A DNA stretch of 64,000 nucleotides, from positions 1 through 64,000 of the forward strand of contig NZ_JADMLB010000012.1 in NCBI RefSeq assembly GCF_015482765.1. The letters run 5' to 3'. Origin of the DNA: Halodesulfovibrio sp. (lineage in GTDB: Bacteria; Desulfobacterota; Desulfovibrionia; Desulfovibrionales; Desulfovibrionaceae). Positions 27,201-35,445 of this stretch are shown here, piece by piece (the stretch's first letter is position 1; each line of letters begins with the position of its first letter). A model generated the notes under the pieces. It did not search any database, had not been told where the DNA came from, and was given only the letters and a program-made list of their open reading frames with translations. A program made the position numbers and the translations under genes.

Positions 27201-27957
27201 AAGCAGGCAGCGAATGTTGCAGGCAGGGATGGAGTATTTTCTTACGAAACCTTTTGGAAAGGATTCTTTGTATTCAGTAATGACAGCAGCTCTCGGGCGG
27301 GCTGATATAGGCGGAAATTATATGCCGACAACAGACAAAGAGGAGACTCGTTTAGTCCTTCCTTCTTCCATTGATAGCGAGATAGCAAACAGGTTGGGGC
27401 TTCCTCAGGATGAGTATGATGTTTTGTTAAAACAGTTTGCTAAAGAACATTGTAATTCCGTTGAAGCCATGCATGCCGCGAGGATTGAACACGATTATGT
27501 GCAGCTTGAAAGTGAGGCTCACGCCCTTACTGGTGCGGCTGCTAATGTTGGAGCAGGTGAATGCGCTGCGTTGGCAAAGCGTATAGAAATTCACGCTGAA
27601 GGAATGAACAATGGTGTTGGTAACTCTTCTGCAATTGACGAGTTGCTTGCAACGCTTGAGCGAGAACTACAGTTTGTTGTTGAAGAGATCCATGCTTTAA
27701 TTCCAGACTCTGGATACCTTGAAGGAATTGTTGGTTCGCCAACGCCATTGACTGAAGAAGGATGTGCATTGCTTATGGAATTGGCGAGTGCCTTGGAGCT
27801 AACTAATCCTCTAAAGATTGAAGAGTTACTGCCGCAAGTTCAACCGTTGTTGGAGCATGATGATTTTAAAGAGCTGGATGCTTTGGTTATGGAATATGAG
27901 TATGAGAAAGCGCATGCGTATCTTTTGCAATGTCAGCAGGCAGCTGAACGTGCGTGA
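24274..27957 (+). CDS. hybrid sensor histidine kinase with periplasmic SBP_bac_3 domain (BvgS/EvgS-like)
   Basis: The protein has 1227 residues. An N-terminal helix (about 5-22) is followed by a periplasmic amino-acid-binding-protein-like domain (about 45-285, VTVGVDKNFFPMEGLDENGRY) and a second helix (about 290-315). A PAS domain (about 345-460) and a coiled coil lead to HisKA with SHELRTPLHAI (His about 512) and the ATPase with NALKFTP, DTGIGIP and GGTGLGLSI. A receiver-like domain follows whose expected Asp is missing (DVICIGHN), then a true receiver (LILMDVQMP, Asp about 938) and an Hpt domain (SEAHALTGAAANVGA, His about 1083). It probably senses an amino acid or amine and phosphorylates the adjacent response regulator, whose gene begins 17 nt later. 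Confidence 0.9.
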   Translation: MRLRSLLVLGAIMVLIGLHFTYQKVLEHLSDSEAAVEKIIENKEFVWANFTDEERDWLSKNSTVTVGVDKNFFPMEGLDENGRYIGVASDYLRILEKLTGLSFSISVAGDWPNVLSSVKSGRLDMLAALAPSPSRAQFLTFTESYIAMPGIIVVQRGSEEGLTLDDLKGKTVSVVKRYVWHDYLEEFYKDITLDVVEDSQEGLQHVSFGQSDAMVDFQFSITHKIKQSGILNLQVGGGIGFDPGISMGVRTDLVILKGIIDKALKRVTPEEKNAIAGKWVKVSEKSTVSNRAIAVMIACLLSLLVATCFILLWNISLKRIVEKQTCELNNELGNRDRVEAALRKSEERYRRIFENIQDVYFQATLDGTILEISPSVERVFGCTQEEAQRLSVKNFIDASVLEDMWSVLRKHGELEDYAFVYHSSDEPVFCSVTGTFLRNSNGEPTEFVGSVRNVTTRVQYEKMLSDANLELESRVEERTRDLQKMNEELQRSKEEADAATKAKSQFLTSISHELRTPLHAIIAFTEHVRSLESSSAVRNYLRNILDSSFTLLDIINDLLDFSKIEAGHVVLERVPFMLDHCVQRVCNLVLARAAAQELEFIVDLPPTVPARLVGDSGKLQQIILNIASNALKFTPSGGAITLSFDYKMKAEQEIWLHCYVEDTGIGIPEDSLDQLFVPFQQLSGGDLYSYGGTGLGLSICKRFIEGMGGEISVESESGKGSLFAFTVPVLLQKDAMKQPPVPEELSGLKVLLVTRSERSGKAMARHFTFASLKTEIAYGVDAAIESLNSAESKPDVICIGHNIAASECPERLFVSSTGEDIPVLMLAAKNDKLSLSNRALPEHVHVVTEILTHRMLQHALCNIFGAEPLVPLDAETPFTAHSDNSVFKGVRVLIAEDTLTNRDILQLLLSPTGAELTFVTNGYDAVEAVKDGSYDLILMDVQMPRMNGCEAATAIRTELQVTDVPIIALTAHAIKGSRQRMLQAGMEYFLTKPFGKDSLYSVMTAALGRADIGGNYMPTTDKEETRLVLPSSIDSEIANRLGLPQDEYDVLLKQFAKEHCNSVEAMHAARIEHDYVQLESEAHALTGAAANVGAGECAALAKRIEIHAEGMNNGVGNSSAIDELLATLERELQFVVEEIHALIPDSGYLEGIVGSPTPLTEEGCALLMELASALELTNPLKIEELLPQVQPLLEHDDFKELDALVMEYEYEKAHAYLLQCQQAAERA

Positions 27958-27974
27958 TTGTGTGAGGTGAGGGA

Positions 27975-29762
27975 ATGAATAAAAAATCAAGCATTCTGGT
28001 TGTTGATGATAACCCGATTAACTTGCGTGTTCTGGTAAAGAATTTACAGACGGAATATGACCTGCTTGTTTCTAAAACGGGTGAGGCAGCATTGAAAAAT
28101 GCTATGAACCATACGCCGGACATTATTTTGTTGGATATTATGCTGCCGGATATGGATGGCTTTACTGTATGCGAACGATTGCAGGAAAATGAGATAACAA
28201 GTTCAATACCCATTATTTTTATTTCCAGCGTTCATGATCCACTTCAAAAAACACGTGCTTTTGCTGTTGGTGGTGTGGATTATGTCACTAAGCCTTTCCA
28301 TCAGGCAGAAGTCATGGCACGGGTTCAAACGCATTTACAATTGAAGTCTATGCGGGAAGTTTTGGAGCAGCAGAAAAACATCATCAGCCGGCAGTTGTCT
28401 GAAAAAAACAGGCAGCTATCAACGCTTATGGATAACCTGTTTGGTATTGCATATCGTGCAGATGTAGATGCTGATCGAACTATGCAGCTTATGAGTGTGG
28501 GAACACAGGCTTTGACGGGGTATCCTCCTGAATATTTTACAGGCAGGAATGCAAACAGTTTTCTCTCTATAGTATTGGAAAAAGATCGCGGCAGCATACG
28601 TGCTAAGATTTCAGAGGCGTTGACAAAAAAAGAGCGTTTTGAGTGTGAATATAGAATTGTTTTGAAATCTGGAGAAACAAAGTGGGTGCGTGAGCAAGGC
28701 GTTGGGCTGTATGATGAAGAAGATTCGTTATATGCCATTGAAGGGTTTATTTCTGACGCCACAAAAAGCAAGACACAGGAATTGGGCATTCGTAAAGAGA
28801 ACTCAGTATTGAAGAAAAAGATGCAGGCTCATTATTCTGAAAATATTGTCGGTGATTCTGAACCGATGCAAAATTTATATGAAATGATACTGAAAGCTGC
28901 CGGTACAGATGACAACGTCATTGTGTACGGAGAATCCGGTACAGGAAAAGAGCTGGTTTCCCGCGCAGTCCATGATCATAGTACAAGGATTAATGGTAAT
29001 TTTGTTCCCGTTAACTGCGGAGCCGTGCCGGAGCATTTATTTGAAAGTGAATTTTTCGGACATAAAAAAGGTGCGTTTACGGGCGCTGTTGCAAATCGCA
29101 GAGGATTTCTTGAACAGGCAGATAATGGAACTCTTTTTTTAGATGAACTTGGCGAGATAAGCCAGATGGGGCAGATTAAACTGTTGAGGGCGATTGAAGG
29201 TGGTGGGTTTACTCCTGTCGGAGGTACTGGAGTCGTCCATGTAAGGCCGCGTATTGTGGCGGCAACAAACCGTGATTTAATGGAACTGGTTAAGAGCGGC
29301 GCAATGCGTAGTGACTTTTATTACAGAATCCACGTTGTTCCCATTTATATTCCGCCACTCAGGGAAAGAAAGCATGATATCCCACAGCTTATTGAGCATT
29401 TTATGCGTATGTTTCCTCGTCAGGACTGCTGTTCACCAATTACAACAGAAGTTATGAATGCCTTTGTTCAATATGATTGGCCGGGTAACATTCGAGAATT
29501 ACAGAATGCATTACATCAGTATCTGCATCTCGGAACATTAATCCTTGGTGAAGAACAGGTAATCAGTGGTAGAAATGCTATTAAGCAGGAATACATGCCG
29601 CAAGAAACACTGGAACGTGCAGTCGCGCGATTTGAGCGACAATATATTATTGATGTATTAAAAAGGAATGATTGGCGAAGGATGATGACTGCAAGCACAT
29701 TGCAGATTGACAGAAAAACGCTGTTCCGGAAGATGCGTCATCATAATATCGTGGAAGAATAG
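27975..29762 (+). CDS. sigma-54-dependent response regulator (REC-PAS-AAA+-Fis)
   Basis: The protein has 595 residues. The receiver domain spans about 1-125 (VVDDNP, IILLDIMLPD with the phosphoacceptor Asp near 54, TKPF). It is followed by a PAS/PAC domain at about 145-270. The sigma-54 activator AAA+ domain carries YGESGTGKELVSRAVH (Walker A), KKGAFTGAVANRRG (the sigma-54-contacting GAFTGA loop), GTLFLDELGEIS (Walker B) and RPRIVAATNRDL. A Fis-type helix-turn-helix ends the protein (MTASTLQIDRKTLFRKMRHH). GGTGAGGG precedes the ATG. It is the natural candidate for binding the GGGGC palindromes at 23290-23433, which would also make its own operon autoregulated. Confidence 0.93.
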   Translation: MNKKSSILVVDDNPINLRVLVKNLQTEYDLLVSKTGEAALKNAMNHTPDIILLDIMLPDMDGFTVCERLQENEITSSIPIIFISSVHDPLQKTRAFAVGGVDYVTKPFHQAEVMARVQTHLQLKSMREVLEQQKNIISRQLSEKNRQLSTLMDNLFGIAYRADVDADRTMQLMSVGTQALTGYPPEYFTGRNANSFLSIVLEKDRGSIRAKISEALTKKERFECEYRIVLKSGETKWVREQGVGLYDEEDSLYAIEGFISDATKSKTQELGIRKENSVLKKKMQAHYSENIVGDSEPMQNLYEMILKAAGTDDNVIVYGESGTGKELVSRAVHDHSTRINGNFVPVNCGAVPEHLFESEFFGHKKGAFTGAVANRRGFLEQADNGTLFLDELGEISQMGQIKLLRAIEGGGFTPVGGTGVVHVRPRIVAATNRDLMELVKSGAMRSDFYYRIHVVPIYIPPLRERKHDIPQLIEHFMRMFPRQDCCSPITTEVMNAFVQYDWPGNIRELQNALHQYLHLGTLILGEEQVISGRNAIKQEYMPQETLERAVARFERQYIIDVLKRNDWRRMMTASTLQIDRKTLFRKMRHHNIVEE

Positions 29763-29806
29763 TGATAGTATGTTGCTCAAATGAAAATAGATAAGAAATT
29801 GGATAG

Positions 29807-29843
29807 AAAAAAGGACTACAAAAAAATTTGTAGTCCTTTTTTG
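29807..29843. terminator. rho-independent terminator after the response regulator
   Basis: AAAAAAGGACTACAAA / TTTGTAGTCCTTTTTT, a perfect stem with an A-rich loop and T-run. Its symmetry permits bidirectional action. Confidence 0.9.
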
Positions 29844-30029
29844 TTGGGGCATCTGAACTATGAGGATTGGATTAGAAGGGATTAGAGGGCGTTTATATTC
29901 TATCTGTTTGTAGTTGTTGTAAAATGTTTAAAGTATGTATTTAAAAGAATTTGGTAGAGCTAGTCGAAAAGTTGAGGAGTTCTGCTCAGAAATTCCTAAA
30001 AAGCAAGGAAATGTTCATAAAATGAAAGA

Positions 30030-30050
30030 TTGATAATGAATTTCATTATA
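30030..30050. promoter_or_regulatory. Fur box upstream of the TonB receptor
   Basis: TTGATAATGAATTTCAT (30030-30046) matches 15 of 17 positions of the Desulfovibrio Fur consensus WTGAAAATNATTTTCAW. The overlapping GATAATGAATTTCATTATA (30032-30050) also fits the classical 19-bp Fur box and contains the perfect palindrome ATAATGAA-T-TTCATTAT. It lies about 40 bp before the receptor start codon. Confidence 0.8.
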
Positions 30051-30090
30051 GATGGTTTGACTAGTTTTTAACACGCAATGGAGTCGAACC

Positions 30091-32157
30091 ATGAAAAAAC
30101 AAGTAGGGGTGCTGCTTGTTCTAATCGGCATTATGCTGTCTTTGCCGATTAACGGACATGCAGAGGAAGAAAAGTCTTATTATCTTGAGGGAATGACTGT
30201 AACTGCTCAAAAGGTTGAGCAGAATATTCAGAAAATTCCAGGAACAGTTGAAGCTTATACTGATCTGGAACTGGATGAGAGAGTCATCAATAACTTCAGT
30301 GAATTTGTTGAGTATGTTCCAAACGTATTTTTACGTAAGAACAGTATTGACCAGGCAATCGTGATTCGTGGGGTTTCATCATTTGCAGGGTCTCTCTATT
30401 CGACTGCCGGCTTTTATGTGGACGGTGTTAACTATCCGATTCATCAGATGCAGGATTTAGATTTTTGGGACATCGAGCGAATCGAAGTGCTTAAAGGCCC
30501 TCAGGGGACTTTGTACGGACGTAACTCTGAGTCCGGTGTAATTAACATTGTAACAAAAAAGCCGAATTTTGACCTTAGTGCGAAGCTTTACACACAGCTG
30601 GGCGCATATGACGCGCATGGTGGAGAGCCGATTGCCCGTGGTGGTTTTGCAGTCAATGTTCCAGTTATTGATAACAAACTTGCCATGAAATTTTCCGGTC
30701 AGCGCGACTACTCAAGCGGCTGGATGGAGAACGAGTACAATGGTGACCATGCGTTAAAGACAAATCAGCTTGGTGGCCGATTTACTACTCTGTTTACGCC
30801 AACTCAGGATTTGGAATTTACAGCAATTATCGAGCAGCGCAAAAAAGATAACGGCGTAGGTGTATATCGTTACATTGAAGGTCCTAACAAAACTAAGCGC
30901 AACACACTTAATTGGAACGGTGCAAATGAGAACCGTGTTAATGCTGGTGCGCAGGTTTTAAAAGTGAATTATGACGCAGGCAATTTTGATATAGCCTCTG
31001 TTTCTGCTCATCACTTGTTCCACCAGCGTTACGCAAACGATGCTGATATGTCTCCGGCCGATTGGGGTGATTCCGGCGGTAAGAACCGGATTAAAATTTT
31101 AAGCCAAGAGTTACGTTTTTCTTCAAAGCCGGGTGAAGATCGTCTTTTTGATTGGTTAGGCGGATTTTACGGTTACCTTGAAGATGTGAAAACACGATAT
31201 GAAGCTGCTGGTTACACTCACAAAACAACACAAGATAACAGCGGTGCAGCAGCATTTGGTCAGGGTACATGGAATATTACCCGCAAATGGCATTTGACTG
31301 GTGGCTTGCGCGTTGACTGGCTGGGACTTGACGGTAAGAAGGATTTGACTGGTTATGGTGCTAAAGACACCTTCTCTGAATACCACTCCTATACTGAACT
31401 GTTACCTACTGCCAGCTTAGCATACGACATTACCGATGATATTTTGTCCTACGCCAAAATTAGTAAAGGCTATCTTGCTGGTGGGTATGATTACTCAACA
31501 GCAAAAGAAGCTGATCAGTTCTACTTTAAGCCAGAATACTCGTGGAACTACGAGCTCGGTTTAAAAACAAATCTGTTTGATAAAAGTCTGATTGCAAACG
31601 TTGCTTTGTTCTACATTACTATTCGAGACAAGCAGGTTGCACAGATGGAACCAACTGCTGGCGATCTGGAACGTCGCCGTATTGTAAACGCTGCGAAAGC
31701 CCGCTCTTACGGTGCTGAGCTTGACCTTCAATGGATACCAATTGCAGGTCTGACTATTAATGGTGGCGTAGGTTACCTTAATAGCCGCTTGAAGGATTGG
31801 AAGACTGAAGGAGCTGACGCGTTTGATTACGATAACAAAGTTACTCCTGGTTCTCCTGAGTGGTCCTACACCGCTGGTGGTACTTACCGTTGGGAATCTG
31901 GATTCCTTATCGGTGCAGATGTTGTTGGTGTAAGTTCCTTCTACACCGATACAAAAAATGACTCTAAAGTTGACGGACGTACTCTTGTAAACACTCGTGT
32001 TGGTTACGAGGGAGAAAACTTTGATATTATCTTCTGGGTGAAAAACCTCTTCGACAAAAAATATAATGAAAACGAATGGGCTTGGGGACCGGGCAGCACC
32101 ATCGCACAGCAGGGTGCTCCACGCTCCATGGGCGTATCACTTACATATAACTTCTAA
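30091..32157 (+). CDS. TonB-dependent outer-membrane metallophore receptor
   Basis: The 688-residue protein has a signal peptide (ending HAEEEK, about residue 27) and a TonB-box-like stretch LEGMTVTAQK. The plug domain (about 40-165) contains IVIRGVSS, FYVDGV, IERIEVLKGPQGTLYGRNSESGVINIVTK, and a 22-strand barrel ends with MGVSLTYNF, whose terminal Phe is the outer-membrane insertion signal. Length and organisation are like FyuA and other ferric-siderophore receptors. It sits directly behind a Fur box and leads the transport/tailoring arm of the NRPS-PKS locus, so the ligand is most likely the metal complex of that product. A strong terminator right after the stop codon would make it the most abundant product of the operon. 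Confidence 0.93.
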   Translation: MKKQVGVLLVLIGIMLSLPINGHAEEEKSYYLEGMTVTAQKVEQNIQKIPGTVEAYTDLELDERVINNFSEFVEYVPNVFLRKNSIDQAIVIRGVSSFAGSLYSTAGFYVDGVNYPIHQMQDLDFWDIERIEVLKGPQGTLYGRNSESGVINIVTKKPNFDLSAKLYTQLGAYDAHGGEPIARGGFAVNVPVIDNKLAMKFSGQRDYSSGWMENEYNGDHALKTNQLGGRFTTLFTPTQDLEFTAIIEQRKKDNGVGVYRYIEGPNKTKRNTLNWNGANENRVNAGAQVLKVNYDAGNFDIASVSAHHLFHQRYANDADMSPADWGDSGGKNRIKILSQELRFSSKPGEDRLFDWLGGFYGYLEDVKTRYEAAGYTHKTTQDNSGAAAFGQGTWNITRKWHLTGGLRVDWLGLDGKKDLTGYGAKDTFSEYHSYTELLPTASLAYDITDDILSYAKISKGYLAGGYDYSTAKEADQFYFKPEYSWNYELGLKTNLFDKSLIANVALFYITIRDKQVAQMEPTAGDLERRRIVNAAKARSYGAELDLQWIPIAGLTINGGVGYLNSRLKDWKTEGADAFDYDNKVTPGSPEWSYTAGGTYRWESGFLIGADVVGVSSFYTDTKNDSKVDGRTLVNTRVGYEGENFDIIFWVKNLFDKKYNENEWAWGPGSTIAQQGAPRSMGVSLTYNF

Positions 32158-32161
32158 CAGT

Positions 32162-32199
32162 ATGCGAAACCATCCGCTGGGTGGTTTCGCATTTTTTTG
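32162..32199 (+). terminator. intra-operon terminator between receptor and DUF4198 gene
   Basis: ATGCGAAACCATCC / GGGTGGTTTCGCAT (one G-U) with a 3-nt loop and seven T. The T-run ends exactly where the ribosome-binding GGAG of the next gene begins. Confidence 0.88.
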
Positions 32200-32208
32200 G
32201 AGAACAGC

Positions 32209-33054
32209 ATGGCAAGAAAATTATGGATTAACGCAACAGAATCATTTGGGTTACACAAATCTCTTGAAAACCCACCATGGCATTATTTTGTAAGCCTTGG
32301 TTTCGGACATGTCGTTCCTAACGATGACTTTATGGATGGCGCGTTAACCCTTGGCGAATATGAACTTGTAGATCCGTCTCTTAGTAGAACGCCACTCCCG
32401 ATGCCAGTTGCTGAAGTAGATACAGTTTCAGGTAAGGACGGCGTAACTATTGAAGCTGGTGATCTGGCTGCTCGCAAAATATCTTTTGATGAAAAAGCAG
32501 AAGTTGGAACACATCAAGTTACAGCTTCTACAAAAGAAGAGTTTTTTGCGCTTTGGGAAGAAGATGGTCAAGTTTGCACCGCTAATAAACCGTTGTCAGA
32601 AGTTAAAGATAAAAATGTACTTACCAGCGTAAAGTATCAGGCATTCGCAAAAACGTTCCTTAAGCACAAAGAATGGACTGAGCCTAAAGAACTTGGGCAT
32701 GCGCTGGAGCTTATTCCGCTTACTGATCTTAGTGATGTGCATGTGGGAGATTGGGTTACCTTTAGTGTGAAATTTATGGGTAAACCATTCTCTTGTACTC
32801 AGGAAACAATGGAATTTTTACTTGCATCTTCAAATACCTTCGGTGGTGAAGCCGGAGGTGAATTGGAAGGCTTCTTCTTGTCCGCCTACATTGTGAACGG
32901 CAGGGCACGAATTAAAATGCCGACAGCCGGTCAATGGCTTATCAACGTTTTCTCCCGTCAGGATGTAACTCCGGATAATGAGCTGAAAGAGCTCTCAGAT
33001 AGTTGCAACAGAGTCTACTTCGGCAGCAGCGTCACATTTAATGTAAAAGCTTAA
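32209..33054 (+). CDS. DUF4198-family protein lacking a signal peptide
   Basis: The protein has 281 residues from the ATG at 32209, which has GGAG six bases upstream. It is homologous along its length to the DUF4198 protein at 61847-62752. Shared segments include VGDWVTFSVKFMGKP and SSNTFGGEAGG-EGFFLSAYIVNGRARIKMPTAGQWLINVF. The relative has a signal peptide and mature start AHSLWVSLFES; this one begins MARKLWINATES at the equivalent position, with no leader. The DUF4198 family includes periplasmic components of nickel/cobalt uptake (NikK type). With no leader, this copy would be cytoplasmic, perhaps a metal- or ligand-binding partner inside the cell. The upstream terminator leaves no room for a missed signal peptide. 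Confidence 0.8.
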   Translation: MARKLWINATESFGLHKSLENPPWHYFVSLGFGHVVPNDDFMDGALTLGEYELVDPSLSRTPLPMPVAEVDTVSGKDGVTIEAGDLAARKISFDEKAEVGTHQVTASTKEEFFALWEEDGQVCTANKPLSEVKDKNVLTSVKYQAFAKTFLKHKEWTEPKELGHALELIPLTDLSDVHVGDWVTFSVKFMGKPFSCTQETMEFLLASSNTFGGEAGGELEGFFLSAYIVNGRARIKMPTAGQWLINVFSRQDVTPDNELKELSDSCNRVYFGSSVTFNVKA

Positions 33055-33061
33055 TCTTAAC

Positions 33062-33091
33062 AGGGCGCTTTTATACAAGGCGCCCATTTTT
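33062..33091 (+). terminator. attenuating terminator between DUF4198 and exporter genes
   Basis: GGGCGC / GCGCCC stem with an 11-nt loop followed by ATTTTTAT, in a 49-bp gap. It is probably leaky, because the downstream genes have no other obvious promoter. Confidence 0.65.
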
Positions 33092-33103
33092 ATAGGTATC
33101 AAT

Positions 33104-35437
33104 ATGACCGAACAATCACATGCTATTTTCAAACGAATGGGTGAAAAGCTTGTTCGTTTTCGTTGGTTGTCTTTACTTTTGGTGGTTGCTTTAACTGCTG
33201 GCTTCTTTTTTATGTCACAGGGACTGACTTTTAACGGTTCAACAAAAATCTGGTTCGTGGACAATGATCCGGCAATGAGCCGCCTTGATGTATTTAAACA
33301 GCAGTTCGGGAATGATCATTTTGTATACCTGATGCTCGAGCCAAACGAAGACAAAGGGATTTTCAAAAAAGATACAGTAACATCTTTGCGTAAACTGGCC
33401 GGTGAACTGGAACGTGAAGTTCCTTTTCTTAAAGACATGACGTGGGTAGGTAATGCAGAAGCTATCGATCCTACCAAAGACGGTATTCATATACTCAGAC
33501 TGTTTGAAGAAGATGTTCCTGAAGATCAAAATGGAGTTGCGGCGCGTGGCGCCCGTGCTCTAGAAGAGGAAGATTTTGTAGGACGTTACATTTCTGCTGA
33601 TGGTAATACTGCTGCTATTATGTTGGAAATGAGTGCGTACCCTGCCGATGCACAGAATCCTGAGGCGCAAGTTGCCTACACAGTTTACAATATTTTGGGA
33701 AAAAATGAATTTTCCGGATTGAAGTCATGGGTAGTGGGTGAACCTGCATTTATGTTCAACTACAACGTGCTGGCAGGTAAAGAAACACCTATGCTTTTTG
33801 GTGTTTGCATTTTGATTCAGCTCATACTTCTTGCGTTGCTCACAAGAACGATTCGTTCTTCACTCGTCCCCCTTTTGATTGTTGTTCTTAGTGTGCTGTG
33901 GACATTCGGCATTATCGGTCTTACCGGCCTCCAGCTGAACCTTATGATCATCGGACTGCCTGTCATACTTATTTGTGTAGGTATAGGTGATGCTGTTCAC
34001 GTAATTGTCGCGTTTAATGAGCGATACCAATCCGGAATACCACGTAAGGAAGCAGTCAAAGAAGCTATTGCGAGCGTCGGGTTACCGTGTTTACTGACTA
34101 CGCTGACAACCGCAGCAGGCTTTTTCTCTTTTATTGCCGCTCCTATTAAACCGTTTCAGGAAATGGCCTGGTATGTTCCGGGTGGTGTTATTGCGGCGCT
34201 TGTTCTTACTTTCCTCCTTGTTCCATTCTTTTTCTCTTTCGGTCGAGAACATCCAAAGAATAGTAAAGCTGTACCAGAGAGAAAAAAAGACGTTTTTGAT
34301 CGTCTATTTGTTAGGCTTGCAGATTTTGTAATTAAACGACCTAAGCAGATTGTAGCGTGTTTTTCTGTCTTTGTTGTTATCGGTCTTGTGGCAGCAAACT
34401 TTGTTCAGATCGAAACAAATAATACTCGGTTATTGAAAGAAAATGTGCCCATGCGTCAGGCGATTGAACATGTTGATGATACCATGGGCGGTTCAATGGC
34501 GTTAGAAGTTATTCTGGACACTAAAAAAGAAAATGGTGTTCGGAGCGCTGCCTTCCTTCATAAGATGGAGTTGCTTGAAAAGAGTATTGAGCAGCATAGA
34601 CTTGTGACTGACGTAACCAGTGTTTTAGATGCATTGCGCAAGGTCAGAAAAGGCATGCACGGTGGAGCTGAGGCATACTATTCATTGCCGGAAACCGATC
34701 GGGCTGTTTCCGATTATCTTCTTTTGTATGAAATGGCAGGCGGCGATCAGCTTGATAAGATGCTTTCTTTTGATGGCTCTATTGCACGGTTAAATGCTCG
34801 TACCACAGCACTCGGTACAGCAGAAGCACGTATTCTTCGAAACGCTATTTTAAAACAAGCAAACGCGCTATTCCCAGATGGAAGTGTAACGGTAGATACC
34901 ACTGGTTCTGTGGATTTGTCTGTAGCTCTTACTGATAACATAGCAACCGGACAAAATTCTAGTTTTGCATTGGCGTTTACGGTAATCGGCCTGATTATGA
35001 TGTGGGCAATGCGCTCTGTGAAGCTTGGCATGATCAGCATGCTTCCTAACGTCTTTCCAGTGTTAATGGTGCTTGGTCTTCTTGGGATTACCGGAATCTA
35101 TATGGATACGGTGGTCATGAGTGTGAGTGCCATGATTATTGGTGTTGCTGTTGATGACACCATTCATTTCTTTATCCGACTGCGTAGAGAGTTTGAAAAG
35201 ACCGGTGAGTATGAATCTGCCGTTCGTGAAACAATTATCGGCGCAGGACGTCCTTTGATGTTTACCACAATTACATTGGCTCTCGGTTTTGGTGTGTTGA
35301 TGATCTCAGCAATGATGGGCTGGGTTAAGATTGGTGCACTTGCTGGCTTTGCTTTTGCCTGCGCATTGCTTGCAGATTTGCTGCTGGCTCCTGCTCTTGT
35401 ATTGCTGCTCAAACCTTTTGACCAAAAGGAAGTGTAG
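33104..35437 (+). CDS. MMPL/RND-superfamily exporter
   Basis: The 777-residue inner-membrane protein has the internal duplication of RND pumps. Each half has one leading helix (about 22-42 and about 410-430), a large periplasmic loop and a five-helix sterol-sensing-like bundle. GIGDAVHVIVAFNERY in the first half and GVAVDDTIHFFIRLRREFE in the second are the helix-4 motifs with the Asp needed for proton coupling. At this length it belongs to the MMPL/HpnN group, which moves lipids and hydrophobic metabolites, rather than the 1030-residue drug RND group. Mycobacterial MmpL4/5 export siderophores by comparison. In this operon it probably exports the NRPS-PKS product, with the LolA-like and DUF1302 proteins encoded downstream. 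Confidence 0.85.
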   Translation: MTEQSHAIFKRMGEKLVRFRWLSLLLVVALTAGFFFMSQGLTFNGSTKIWFVDNDPAMSRLDVFKQQFGNDHFVYLMLEPNEDKGIFKKDTVTSLRKLAGELEREVPFLKDMTWVGNAEAIDPTKDGIHILRLFEEDVPEDQNGVAARGARALEEEDFVGRYISADGNTAAIMLEMSAYPADAQNPEAQVAYTVYNILGKNEFSGLKSWVVGEPAFMFNYNVLAGKETPMLFGVCILIQLILLALLTRTIRSSLVPLLIVVLSVLWTFGIIGLTGLQLNLMIIGLPVILICVGIGDAVHVIVAFNERYQSGIPRKEAVKEAIASVGLPCLLTTLTTAAGFFSFIAAPIKPFQEMAWYVPGGVIAALVLTFLLVPFFFSFGREHPKNSKAVPERKKDVFDRLFVRLADFVIKRPKQIVACFSVFVVIGLVAANFVQIETNNTRLLKENVPMRQAIEHVDDTMGGSMALEVILDTKKENGVRSAAFLHKMELLEKSIEQHRLVTDVTSVLDALRKVRKGMHGGAEAYYSLPETDRAVSDYLLLYEMAGGDQLDKMLSFDGSIARLNARTTALGTAEARILRNAILKQANALFPDGSVTVDTTGSVDLSVALTDNIATGQNSSFALAFTVIGLIMMWAMRSVKLGMISMLPNVFPVLMVLGLLGITGIYMDTVVMSVSAMIIGVAVDDTIHFFIRLRREFEKTGEYESAVRETIIGAGRPLMFTTITLALGFGVLMISAMMGWVKIGALAGFAFACALLADLLLAPALVLLLKPFDQKEV

Positions 35438-35445
35438 GTTGAATT

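Larger units (their letters stand above)
29763..30090. other. intergenic region holding a terminator and the Fur-type promoter of the metallophore transport arm
   Basis: 328 bp. The regulator's terminator is at 29807-29843. The following AT-rich 230 bp contains the Fur-box-like palindrome at 30030-30050 just before the receptor gene. No ORF is supported. Confidence 0.6.
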
